In this document: one piece after another, positions 1-5,784 of the stretch
How positions within the stretch are numbered: the stretch's first letter is position 1
Layout: the number at the start of each line of letters is the position of its first letter
NCBI GenBank assembly: GCA_023390985.1
Contig: JAEWBU010000195.1
Span: forward strand, 1-6,622
Length of the DNA: 6,622 nucleotides
Direction: 5' to 3'
DNA from: Pseudomonadota bacterium
GTDB taxonomy: Bacteria; Pseudomonadota; Gammaproteobacteria; Burkholderiales; Burkholderiaceae_C
Notes under the pieces: generated by a model
The model's input: the letters and a program-made list of their open reading frames with translations, nothing else
The model's database searches: none
What the model was told of the DNA's origin: nothing
Program-made: the position numbers and the translations under genes

Positions 1-635
1 GTGACCGGGTCGCCGATCATGCGCAGCGTGAGCTTGCGGGCGTCCTTCATGCCGCCGTGGTAGTCGACCAGCGTGCGCGTCTGCGGGTCGTAGTACATGG
101 CGTTGATGGTGAAGTCGCGCCGCGTGGCGTCCTCTTCCTGCGGGCCCCACACGTTGTCGCGCAGCACCCGGCCGCTGGCGTCCACCGCGTGCTTCATGCC
201 GGCCAGCTCGCTGCGGCTGGTCTTCTCGTTGCCGGCCACCGCCTCGGCGGCGGCGTTGTCCATGTAGGCGCGGAAGGTCGAGACCTCGATCACCTCGTGT
301 TCGCGCCCGCGGCCGTAGACCACGTGCACGATGCGGAAGCGCCGGCCGATGATGAAGGCACGCCGGAACAGGCCCTTGACCTGCTCGGGCGTGGCGTCGG
401 TGGCCACGTCGAAGTCCTTGGGGCGCAGGCCCAGCAGCAGGTCGCGCACGGCACCGCCCACGATGTAGGCCTGGAAACCGGCCTCCTTGAGGGTGTGCAC
501 CACGTTGAGGGCGCGCTCGTCCACCAGGCTGGGATCGATGGCGTGTTCCTGCGGGCCGATTTCCTGGCGCTTGCCGAACCGCGGTTTGCGGGTGGCGCCG
601 CCGGCGAGCAGGCGGTCGATGAATTTCTTGATCAT
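1..635 (-). CDS. pcnB: Poly(A) polymerase I, N-terminal part (runs off the window)
   Basis: Poly(A) polymerase I adds 3' A-tails to RNA and so marks it for decay; it belongs to the class II nucleotidyltransferases, the superfamily of the CCA-adding enzymes. The reverse strand reads open from ATG at 635 to base 1, giving 211 codons with no stop, so the C-terminal part (the rest of the RNA-binding region) lies outside. Visible motifs are IVGGAVRDLLLG at residues 58-69, the metal-binding DFD at 74-76 followed by VATDATPE, GRRFRIVHV at 97-105, and RRDFTIN at 172-178, whose Asp174 probably supplies the third carboxylate. The stretch at about 126-155 looks longer than in E. coli PcnB, judged from memory. 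The ATG overlaps the stop of the upstream HAD gene as ATGA, and no Shine-Dalgarno is visible, so translation probably depends on coupling. The DFD plus IGRRFRIVHV pattern favours PcnB over a CCA-adding enzyme. Confidence 0.96.
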   Translation of the reverse strand, partial: MIKKFIDRLLAGGATRKPRFGKRQEIGPQEHAIDPSLVDERALNVVHTLKEAGFQAYIVGGAVRDLLLGLRPKDFDVATDATPEQVKGLFRRAFIIGRRFRIVHVVYGRGREHEVIEVSTFRAYMDNAAAEAVAGNEKTSRSELAGMKHAVDASGRVLRDNVWGPQEEDATRRDFTINAMYYDPQTRTLVDYHGGMKDARKLTLRMIGDPV

Positions 636-1318
636 GGATGGGAAGCGAACAGGTCCAGTATGCGCCAGCCGCGCTCGGCGGCCAGGCGGCGCAGGGTGTC
701 GTCGGGATTGGTGGCCACGGGATGGTCGCAGCGCTCCAGCAGGGGCAGGTCGTTGGGGGAGTCGGAATAGAAGGTGGTCTCGACGCGGTCCCAGGCGAGG
801 CCCTGCGCGGCCAGCCACTCGCCCACGCGCGTGACCTTGCCCGCGCGCAGCGAGGGCGTGCCGTCGATCTCGCCGCTGAACCAGCCGCCGGCGTCGCGCG
901 AGAGGCGCACCGCGATCAACTCCTCCACGCCGAAGACGCGGGCGATCGGCTCGGTGACGAATTCGTTGGTGGCGGTGACGATCGCGACGCGGTCGCCCGC
1001 GCGCTGGTGCTCGCGCACCAGCTCCAGCGCCTGCGGCCGCACGGCCGGGGCGATCACCTCGCGCATGAAGCGCTCGCGCGCCTGCAGCGAGGCCTCGCGG
1101 CCCTTGAGCCGGATGGCGTCGGTGGCGAAGCGCACGTAGGCGTGCACGTCCAGCGTGCCGGCCTTGTAGTGCTCGTAGAACTCGTCGTTGCGCTTCTTGA
1201 ACTCGACCGGGTCGGCCCAGCCGATGGCCTGGGTGAAGACGCCCCAGCTGTAGTCGGAGTCGATCGGGATGAGGGTGTGGTCCAGGTCGAACAGCGCGAC
1301 CCGCGTCTTGTGCGTCAC
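632..1318 (-). CDS. HAD-IB family hydrolase (SerB/histidinol-phosphatase-like)
   Basis: A 228-residue haloacid-dehalogenase-superfamily phosphatase, probably cytosolic, with no signal peptide. All four HAD motifs are visible: motif I FDLDHTL with nucleophile Asp11 and general acid Asp13; motif II VTATN with Thr115; motif III Lys161; motif IV YSDSPNDLPLL with Asp186 and Asp190. The helical cap falls between motifs I and II, as in the subfamily IB group that includes SerB. Close relatives in proteobacteria are annotated as HAD-IB hydrolases, CicA-like proteins or histidinol-phosphatases. The sequence alone does not fix the substrate, so I give no symbol. The start is GTG at 1318, overlapping the hda stop as GTGA, with a good Shine-Dalgarno (GGAG about 5 bases upstream). 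The frame stays open far into hda, but only because of high GC; those extra residues resemble nothing. It is third in the left-hand operon, and its stop overlaps the pcnB start. Confidence 0.93.
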   Translation of the reverse strand: MTHKTRVALFDLDHTLIPIDSDYSWGVFTQAIGWADPVEFKKRNDEFYEHYKAGTLDVHAYVRFATDAIRLKGREASLQARERFMREVIAPAVRPQALELVREHQRAGDRVAIVTATNEFVTEPIARVFGVEELIAVRLSRDAGGWFSGEIDGTPSLRAGKVTRVGEWLAAQGLAWDRVETTFYSDSPNDLPLLERCDHPVATNPDDTLRRLAAERGWRILDLFASHP

Positions 1319-1989
1319 TCGCTCTCCAGCATGGACTTGATCAGGGGGATGGTGATGGCGCGCTGGGTCTGAAGCGCGTAGGCGTCCAGCTGCTCGAGCA
1401 GCTGCATCAGGCTGCCGAGGTCGCGCGAGAAGCGGGTCAGCATGAAGTCCATCACCTCGTCGGAGAGGAACACGCCGCGCGCGTCGGCCGACTGGCGCAG
1501 CACCGAGCGGCGCTGCGGCTCGGACAGCAGCTGCAGCTGGAACACGTGGCCCCAGCCCAGGCGGGTGCGCAGGTCCTCGCGCAGCTGCAGGCCGGCCGGC
1601 GGCTGCAGGCCCGCGGCCAGCACGCCGCGCTGCATGGTCTGCGCGCCGACGAACCAGCTGAACGCCGCGTGCTGCTGCACGGCGGTGTAGAGGTGCACGT
1701 CGTCCAGCAGCACCACGGCCCAGCGCTCGTCGTAGGGCGGCGGCTCCAGCACGGTGGCATCCATCCAGCCGGCGGTGGCGCCCTGCTCGCGCAGCGCCTC
1801 CTGCACCGCCTTGAGCAGGTGGGTCTTGCCGCTGGCGGGCGGCCCCCAGAGGTAGGTGGGCACGGGCGAGCGCGTGGGGCTGCCCGCCCACAGCTGCAGG
1901 TGCGCGAGCGCCGGCTCGTTCGGCCCGGCGAAGAAAGCCGACAGCGTGGGCGCGCGCGCCATCCCGATCGGCAAGGCTAGTTGTTTCAT
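1315..1989 (-). CDS. hda: DnaA regulatory inactivator Hda (AAA+ family)
   Basis: Hda binds the DNA-loaded beta sliding clamp and stimulates ATP hydrolysis by DnaA, preventing re-initiation of replication (RIDA). The protein is 224 residues, close to E. coli Hda. QLALPI at residues 3-8 matches the N-terminal clamp-binding motif (QLSLPL in E. coli). Walker A is GPPASGKT at 49-56 and Walker B is VVLLDDVH at 92-99. DLRTRLGWG at 139-147 aligns with the box VII region, so Arg143 is the likely arginine finger. SRDLGSLMQLLEQLD at 188-202 is the sensor II region, with Arg189. It has no DnaA-type helix-turn-helix DNA-binding domain, which separates it from DnaA. The ATG at 1989 overlaps the stop of the AI-2E gene as ATGA. 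The only purine-rich bases (AGGG) abut the start and are too close for a proper ribosome binding site, so coupling is likely. Confidence 0.95.
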   Translation of the reverse strand: MKQLALPIGMARAPTLSAFFAGPNEPALAHLQLWAGSPTRSPVPTYLWGPPASGKTHLLKAVQEALREQGATAGWMDATVLEPPPYDERWAVVLLDDVHLYTAVQQHAAFSWFVGAQTMQRGVLAAGLQPPAGLQLREDLRTRLGWGHVFQLQLLSEPQRRSVLRQSADARGVFLSDEVMDFMLTRFSRDLGSLMQLLEQLDAYALQTQRAITIPLIKSMLESE

Positions 1990-3056
1990 CCCTGGTACAG
2001 GCCACTGCCCATGTAGCCGGCGCGCACCCGGCGGATGGCCACCAGCAGCACCGCGGTGGCGGGAAGCGCCACCAGCACGCCGAGGAAGCCGAACAGCTGG
2101 GCGAACGCCAGCAGCGCGAAGATCACGGCCAGCGGATGCAGGCCGATGCGCTCGCCGACGAAGCGAGGCGTGAAATAGAAGCCCTCGATCACCTGCCCGG
2201 CGCCGTAGACCACGGCCACCATCACGAGCGCCTTGGCAGAAGCGAACTGCAGCAGTCCCGCGAGCACGGCGAGCACCAGGCCGATGCCGAAACCGAGGTA
2301 GGGCACGAACATCGCCAGGCCGGTGAAGAGGCCGATGGGCAGCGCCAGGTCGAGGCCGAAGAGGGCCAGGCCGGTCGAATAGAAGATCGCCATCGTGATC
2401 ATCACCAGCAGCTGGCCGCGCAGGTACTGGCCCAGCACCTGGTCGGATTCCTGGGTGAAGGAGTCCACCGCCGGCCGCATGCGCGGGGGCACCAGCTCCA
2501 GCACGCGGTGCACGAAGCGGTCCCAATCGAGCAGCAGGTAGAACAGCGCCACCGGGATCAGCACCGCGTTGAACACCAGCGTGAACACCACGCTGCCACC
2601 GATCTTGAGCGAGGACATGACGCGCGCCAGAGCGTCCTCGTAGTTGGTGTTCAGGTAGCGCATCACCTGCGCCTTCAGGCTGTCCATGTCGAGCGCGACG
2701 TTGATGCCGAACTGCGCCAGCCAGGGCCGCACCGTGTCGTCCAGCCAGCGGAACAGCACCGGGACCTGCTCGCGCATCAGCGGGATCTCCTTGACCAGGA
2801 TCGGCACCACCAGCAGGAACAGCGACACCAGCACGAAGATGAAGAGCAGCTCCACCAGCACCACCGCCAGGACACGCGGGACCCGGCCGCGTCCGGCCTC
2901 GTCGAGGCGGTCCACCAGCGGGGTGAGCGCGTAGGCGAGGACGGCGCCGACCACGAAGGGGGCGAGCACCGGGCCGAGCGCGCGCAGCGCGAGCAACGCC
3001 AGCAAAGCGATCGTCGCCCAGAGGGCGGCGCGCTTTTGCGTCGGGGTGAATTGCAT
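1986..3056 (-). CDS. AI-2E/PerM-family transporter
   Basis: A 356-residue polytopic inner-membrane protein of the AI-2E transporter (PerM) family. Hydrophobic segments fall at about 11-27, 28-47, 61-86, 154-176, 215-234, 239-268, 274-292 and 306-341. A polar, probably periplasmic, region spans roughly 88-150. Family hallmarks are LFYLLLDWDRF near 171-181, FVPYLGFGIG at 250-259 and GERIGLHPLAVIFALLAF at 301-318. The family is named after E. coli TqsA, but members include ion antiporters and many proteins of unknown substrate, so autoinducer transport should not be assumed. The ATG at 3056 gives an N-terminus running directly into the first membrane segment. A longer reading frame begins at TTG 3116, but it would add about 20 residues encoded across the putative promoter region and is unlikely. 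No clear Shine-Dalgarno precedes the ATG. This is the first gene of the leftward operon and is divergent from purM. Confidence 0.92.
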   Translation of the reverse strand: MQFTPTQKRAALWATIALLALLALRALGPVLAPFVVGAVLAYALTPLVDRLDEAGRGRVPRVLAVVLVELLFIFVLVSLFLLVVPILVKEIPLMREQVPVLFRWLDDTVRPWLAQFGINVALDMDSLKAQVMRYLNTNYEDALARVMSSLKIGGSVVFTLVFNAVLIPVALFYLLLDWDRFVHRVLELVPPRMRPAVDSFTQESDQVLGQYLRGQLLVMITMAIFYSTGLALFGLDLALPIGLFTGLAMFVPYLGFGIGLVLAVLAGLLQFASAKALVMVAVVYGAGQVIEGFYFTPRFVGERIGLHPLAVIFALLAFAQLFGFLGVLVALPATAVLLVAIRRVRAGYMGSGLYQG

Positions 3057-3155
3057 GGAAGGCTTGGGGCGCTGCGAGCGGCAAGGCGCAAGGGCCTCGC
3101 CGGTAAAATCACGCAAATTCTATCGGGCGCCCTTCGCGCGCCCCGCCCTCCTCCC
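3057..3155. promoter_or_regulatory. Divergent promoter region between AI-2E gene and purM
   Basis: This 99-bp gap separates two divergent genes and must carry the promoter for at least one of them. On the plus strand, TAAAAT at 3104-3109 (within GGTAAAATC) is a good -10 candidate and would start the purM transcript near 3116, leaving a leader of about 40 bases. On the minus strand, ATTCTA at 3117-3122 reads TAGAAT, a -10 candidate for the AI-2E operon with a start near 3110. Neither has a clear -35 box at normal spacing. The assignments are inference from hexamer similarity. Confidence 0.5.
3125..3143 (+). other. GC-rich hairpin in the purM leader
   Basis: GGGCGC at 3125-3130 pairs perfectly with GCGCCC at 3138-3143 across a 7-base loop (CCTTCGC). 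It ends 12 bases before the purM ATG. It lacks a U-tract and so is not a terminator for purM-direction transcripts. It might affect ribosome access or RNA stability, but in such GC-rich DNA a 6-bp stem can occur by chance. Confidence 0.35.
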
Positions 3156-4202
3156 ATGAGCCAGACTCCCCTTTCCTACAAAGACGCCGGCGTGGACATC
3201 GACGCCGGCGATGCGCTGGTCGAGCGCATCAAGCCGCTGGCCAAGAAGACGATGCGCGAAGGCGTGCTGGCCGGCATCGGCGGTTTCGGCGCGCTGTTCG
3301 AGGTGCCCAAGCGGTACAAGGAGCCGGTGCTGGTGAGCGGCACCGACGGCGTCGGCACCAAGCTCAAGCTGGCCTTCGAGTGGGGCATGCACGACACCGT
3401 GGGCATCGACCTGGTCGCCATGAGCGTCAACGACGTGCTGGTGCAGGGCGCCGAGCCGCTGTTCTTCCTGGACTACTTCGCCTGCGGCAAGCTGGACGTG
3501 GACACGGCCGCGCGCGTGGTCGGCGGCATCGCCCGCGGATGCGAACTGTCGGGCTGCGCGCTCATCGGCGGCGAAACCGCCGAGATGCCGGGCATGTACC
3601 CGGCGGGCGAGTACGACCTGGCCGGCTTCGCGGTCGGCGCGGTCGAGAAATCCGGCATCCTCACCGGCCGCGAGGTGGCGCCCGGCGACGTGGTGCTCGG
3701 CCTGTCGTCCAGCGGCGTGCATTCCAACGGCTTCTCGCTGGTTCGCAAGTGCATCGAGCGCGCGGGCGCATCCCTGCCTTCCACCCTGGACGGCCAGCCG
3801 TTCCGCGAGGCCGTGATGGCGCCCACCCGGCTGTACGTCAAGCCGGTGCTGGCGGCCTTGGCGAAGCATCCGGCTGCGGGCGGCGGCATCAAGGCGCTGG
3901 CCCACATCACCGGCGGCGGCCTGCTGGAGAACATCCCGCGCGTGCTGCCCGAGGGCACGGCCGCGCACCTGAAGGCCGGCAGCTGGCCGCGCAGCGAGCT
4001 GTTCGCCTGGCTGCAGCAGACCGCCGGCATCGACGCCTTCGAGATGAACCGCACCTTCAACAACGGCATCGGCATGGTGGTGGTGGTCGGCGCGGCGCAG
4101 GCCCAGGCCGTCGCCGCCACGCTGCGCGCCCAGGGCGAGACGGTCGACGAGATCGGCGTCATCGCCGAGCGCGGCAACGGCGCTCCGGTGGTCATCGCCT
4201 GA
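3156..4202 (+). CDS. purM: Phosphoribosylformylglycinamidine cyclo-ligase (AIR synthetase)
   Basis: PurM closes the imidazole ring in purine synthesis, converting FGAM plus ATP to 5-aminoimidazole ribonucleotide (AIR) in the cytosol. The protein is 348 residues, the usual length. Motifs in order: YKDAGVDIDAGD at residues 8-19, GTDGVGTKLKLA at 62-73 (ATP site), MSVNDVLVQGAEPLFFLDY at 89-107, GGETAEMPGMY at 138-148, GLSSSGVHSNGFSL at 182-195, and HITGGGLLENIPR at 250-262. All these blocks are intact. The frame is open for about 1 kb upstream, but that part is antisense to the AI-2E gene and looks non-native (His/Gln/Arg-rich). ATG 3156 gives the expected N-terminus. No Shine-Dalgarno is visible: CCTCCTCCC lies directly before the ATG. 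The gene is monocistronic or shares a transcript with the acetyltransferase gene 2 bp downstream. Confidence 0.98.
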   Translation: MSQTPLSYKDAGVDIDAGDALVERIKPLAKKTMREGVLAGIGGFGALFEVPKRYKEPVLVSGTDGVGTKLKLAFEWGMHDTVGIDLVAMSVNDVLVQGAEPLFFLDYFACGKLDVDTAARVVGGIARGCELSGCALIGGETAEMPGMYPAGEYDLAGFAVGAVEKSGILTGREVAPGDVVLGLSSSGVHSNGFSLVRKCIERAGASLPSTLDGQPFREAVMAPTRLYVKPVLAALAKHPAAGGGIKALAHITGGGLLENIPRVLPEGTAAHLKAGSWPRSELFAWLQQTAGIDAFEMNRTFNNGIGMVVVVGAAQAQAVAATLRAQGETVDEIGVIAERGNGAPVVIA

Positions 4203-4204
4203 CC

Positions 4205-4870
4205 GTGCTGGACAACGTCTTCTGGCAGGCGCTGGCCGATACGCAGCGCGGCTTCTGCGTCGGCACCGATCGCGTCCGCCGCTACTCGCGCGGGCTGCCA
4301 CCGCTGCTGGCTTTCGCCGATCCGCAGCGTCCCTGCCTGGAAGAGCTGGAGCCGTTCTGCGAATCCGGCGAGCGCTTCTACACGTCCGGCTGGACGGGTG
4401 AAGCCCCGGCCGGATGGACGGTCGAGCTCGAGGCGACGATGGAGCTGATGGTCTGGGCGGGCGGCACGCCGGTGGAGGAAGCCATCGAAGCGGTGCCGCT
4501 GGGTACGGCGCATGCCGATCAGATGGTCGAGCTGGCGAAGCTGACGAAGCCCGGCCCCTTCGGTCCGCGCAACCTGGAACTGGGCGGCTACCTCGGCTGT
4601 TTCGAGCAGGACCGGCTGGTGGCGATGGCGGGCGAGCGCATGCGGGCCGGCCACTGGCGCGAGGTCAGCGCCATCTGCACCCACCCCGACTGGCAGGGCC
4701 GCGGCCTGGCGCGGCGGCTGGTGCAGCGCATCGTCGCGGCCCAGCTGCGGCGCGGCGAGATGCCATTCCTGCACGTGATGAGCGCCAACGAGGGCGCGGT
4801 GCGCCTCTACAAGCAGCTGGGGTTTGCGATGCACCGCACTTGCGCCGTGCGGGTGGTCGGGAAGACCTAG
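4205..4870 (+). CDS. GNAT family N-acetyltransferase (FR47-like)
   Basis: A predicted cytosolic acetyl-CoA-dependent acetyltransferase of 221 residues. The C-terminal half carries the GNAT fold: VSAICTHPDWQGRGLARRLV at 154-173 holds the acetyl-CoA pyrophosphate-binding signature QGRGLA (164-169), and ANEGAVRLYKQLGF at 194-207 is the typical motif B ending. This matches the FR47-like group. The N-terminal 100 or so residues, with several Trp and Cys, are less conserved and may form a partial second GNAT-like half; the substrate is unknown. The start chosen is GTG 4205, 2 bp after the purM TGA; it keeps the N-terminus LDNVFWQAL seen in relatives, as I recall them. No strong Shine-Dalgarno precedes it, so translation may be coupled to purM. 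The alternative is the later ATG at residue 79, which would cut away much of the protein. The stop codon lies in a CTAG shared with the convergent SirB1 gene. Confidence 0.88.
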   Translation: MLDNVFWQALADTQRGFCVGTDRVRRYSRGLPPLLAFADPQRPCLEELEPFCESGERFYTSGWTGEAPAGWTVELEATMELMVWAGGTPVEEAIEAVPLGTAHADQMVELAKLTKPGPFGPRNLELGGYLGCFEQDRLVAMAGERMRAGHWREVSAICTHPDWQGRGLARRLVQRIVAAQLRRGEMPFLHVMSANEGAVRLYKQLGFAMHRTCAVRVVGKT

Positions 4871-5724
4871 CCGCTGTTGCGCTCGCGGCGGAGATCGGCG
4901 ACGCGGTCGGCGATCGCGTCGATGTCCAGCGAGTCCTGGGCGTGGATGAGGTAAGTCTCCAGGTCCAGCACGGCGAGCGCAGCGTGGCCCTGCTCGGCAT
5001 GCGCGAGGCCGCGGTCGCGGTACTCGGCCCAGGCGTCGGGCAGCAGGACCAGCAGGCGGTCCTGCACGGCGATCAGCCGCTGCCAGTCTTCCTGCGCGCG
5101 GTGGATCTCCTTCAGGTTGCGCAGCATGCGCGCGATGATGTCGCGCGGCGGCGCGGCCTGCAGGTAGAGGCCGAGCGGCACTTCGAAGTCGTCGACCAGG
5201 CCGCTGCGGCGCTTGTACGGCTCCAGCCGCTCGGACAGCTCCTCGCGCGAGAGCGACTGCCCCGTGAACGGATCGATCACCACCTGGCCCTTGGGCAGGT
5301 TGACCTTGACCATGAAGTGCCCCGGGAAGCACACGCCGCGCGCGTGCAGGCCCAGGCCCTGGGCCAGCTCGATCCACAGCACCGCCAGCGAGATCTGGAT
5401 GCCGCGCCGCGTGCGCAGCACGACATTGAGGTAGCTGTTGTCCGGATCGCAGTAGTCGTTGACGTTGCCGCCGAACGAGAGGTCGCGGAAGAAGAACTGG
5501 TTGAGCGCGCGCAGCCTTTGCAGCGGCGCGGCGTCGGCGGGGAGCCGGCGCTTCAGCCGCGCGAGCAGCTGGTCGACGTCGCCGAGGACCTGCTGGACAT
5601 CGAGGTCGGGGTATTCGTCCTGCGCGAGGCTGGCCGCCGCTTCGAGCAGCGGAAAGTGGTCGTCGTCCTGGACCAGCGAACGGAAGTATTCCAGTGGTGT
5701 CGGGACTTCGAGATTCAGCGACAT
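4867..5724 (-). CDS. SirB1 family protein (transglutaminase-like plus TPR region)
   Basis: A 285-residue soluble protein of the SirB1/YchA family, whose biochemical role is not settled. Residues about 30-155 match the transglutaminase-like SirB1 core: NDYCDPDNSYLNVVL at 89-103, RRGIQISLAVLWIELAQGLGL at 106-126, FPGHFMVKV at 133-141 and VIDPFTG at 149-155. His136 and Asp151 sit where transglutaminases have two triad members. The nucleophile position, in GIQISLA, has Ser112 or a neighbour rather than Cys, so peptide-crosslinking activity is doubtful. The C-terminal part (about 205-270) is helical with TPR-like spacing. The ATG at 5724 gives the family-typical start MSLNLEVPTPLEYF. An in-frame TTG at 5763 coincides with the putative -35 box and is rejected. 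The gene follows murJ by 60 bp on the same strand and has its own probable promoter. Confidence 0.9.
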   Translation of the reverse strand: MSLNLEVPTPLEYFRSLVQDDDHFPLLEAAASLAQDEYPDLDVQQVLGDVDQLLARLKRRLPADAAPLQRLRALNQFFFRDLSFGGNVNDYCDPDNSYLNVVLRTRRGIQISLAVLWIELAQGLGLHARGVCFPGHFMVKVNLPKGQVVIDPFTGQSLSREELSERLEPYKRRSGLVDDFEVPLGLYLQAAPPRDIIARMLRNLKEIHRAQEDWQRLIAVQDRLLVLLPDAWAEYRDRGLAHAEQGHAALAVLDLETYLIHAQDSLDIDAIADRVADLRRERNSG

Positions 5725-5734
5725 GGTGCTGCCC

Positions 5735-5763
5735 GTTGTAATGGACAGGCCTGCCACCGTCAA
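5735..5763 (-). promoter_or_regulatory. Probable sigma-70 promoter of the SirB1-family gene
   Basis: Read on the minus strand, TTGACG (5763-5758, 5 of 6 matches to TTGACA) is followed after exactly 17 bases by TACAAC (5740-5735, 4 of 6 matches to TATAAT). It lies in the 60-bp gap between the murJ stop and the SirB1 ATG. The expected transcription start is near 5728, only about 3-5 bases before the ATG at 5724. An 8-bp palindrome, CAGGCCTG (5746-5753), sits in the spacer. Assignment is by consensus only. Confidence 0.5.
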
Positions 5764-5784
5764 GGCGAGGTCCGGGGCGCGCCG

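Noticed and set aside
1319..2005. Extension of the HAD gene frame upstream through hda, suggesting a fusion
   Set aside because: The extra sequence is an out-of-frame reading of hda. The GTG at 1318 has a good Shine-Dalgarno and starts just before motif I.
3057..3116. Longer N-terminus for the AI-2E protein from TTG at 3116
   Set aside because: The start codon is TTG, the 20 added residues resemble no family N-terminus, and they would cover the putative promoter region.
2136..3155. A 340-codon upstream extension of the purM frame
   Set aside because: It lies antisense to the AI-2E gene, is His/Gln/Glu/Arg-rich, and would lengthen PurM far beyond its family size. The ATG at 3156 gives the expected N-terminus.
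4074..4090. GGTGGTGGTGGT-like tandem triplets inside purM
   Set aside because: They encode a run of Val (MVVVVG) in a beta strand of PurM, a normal part of the protein and too short to be a meaningful repeat.
4870..4889. GCCGC/GCGGC stem with a 10-base loop near the convergent stops, considered as a terminator
   Set aside because: The stem is only 5 bp, the loop is long, there is no T-run on either strand, and it lies inside the SirB1 coding sequence.
5776..5783. GGCGCGCC palindrome just after the murJ stop, considered as a terminator stem or operator
   Set aside because: An 8-bp all-GC palindrome without a loop or T-run is expected by chance at this base composition.
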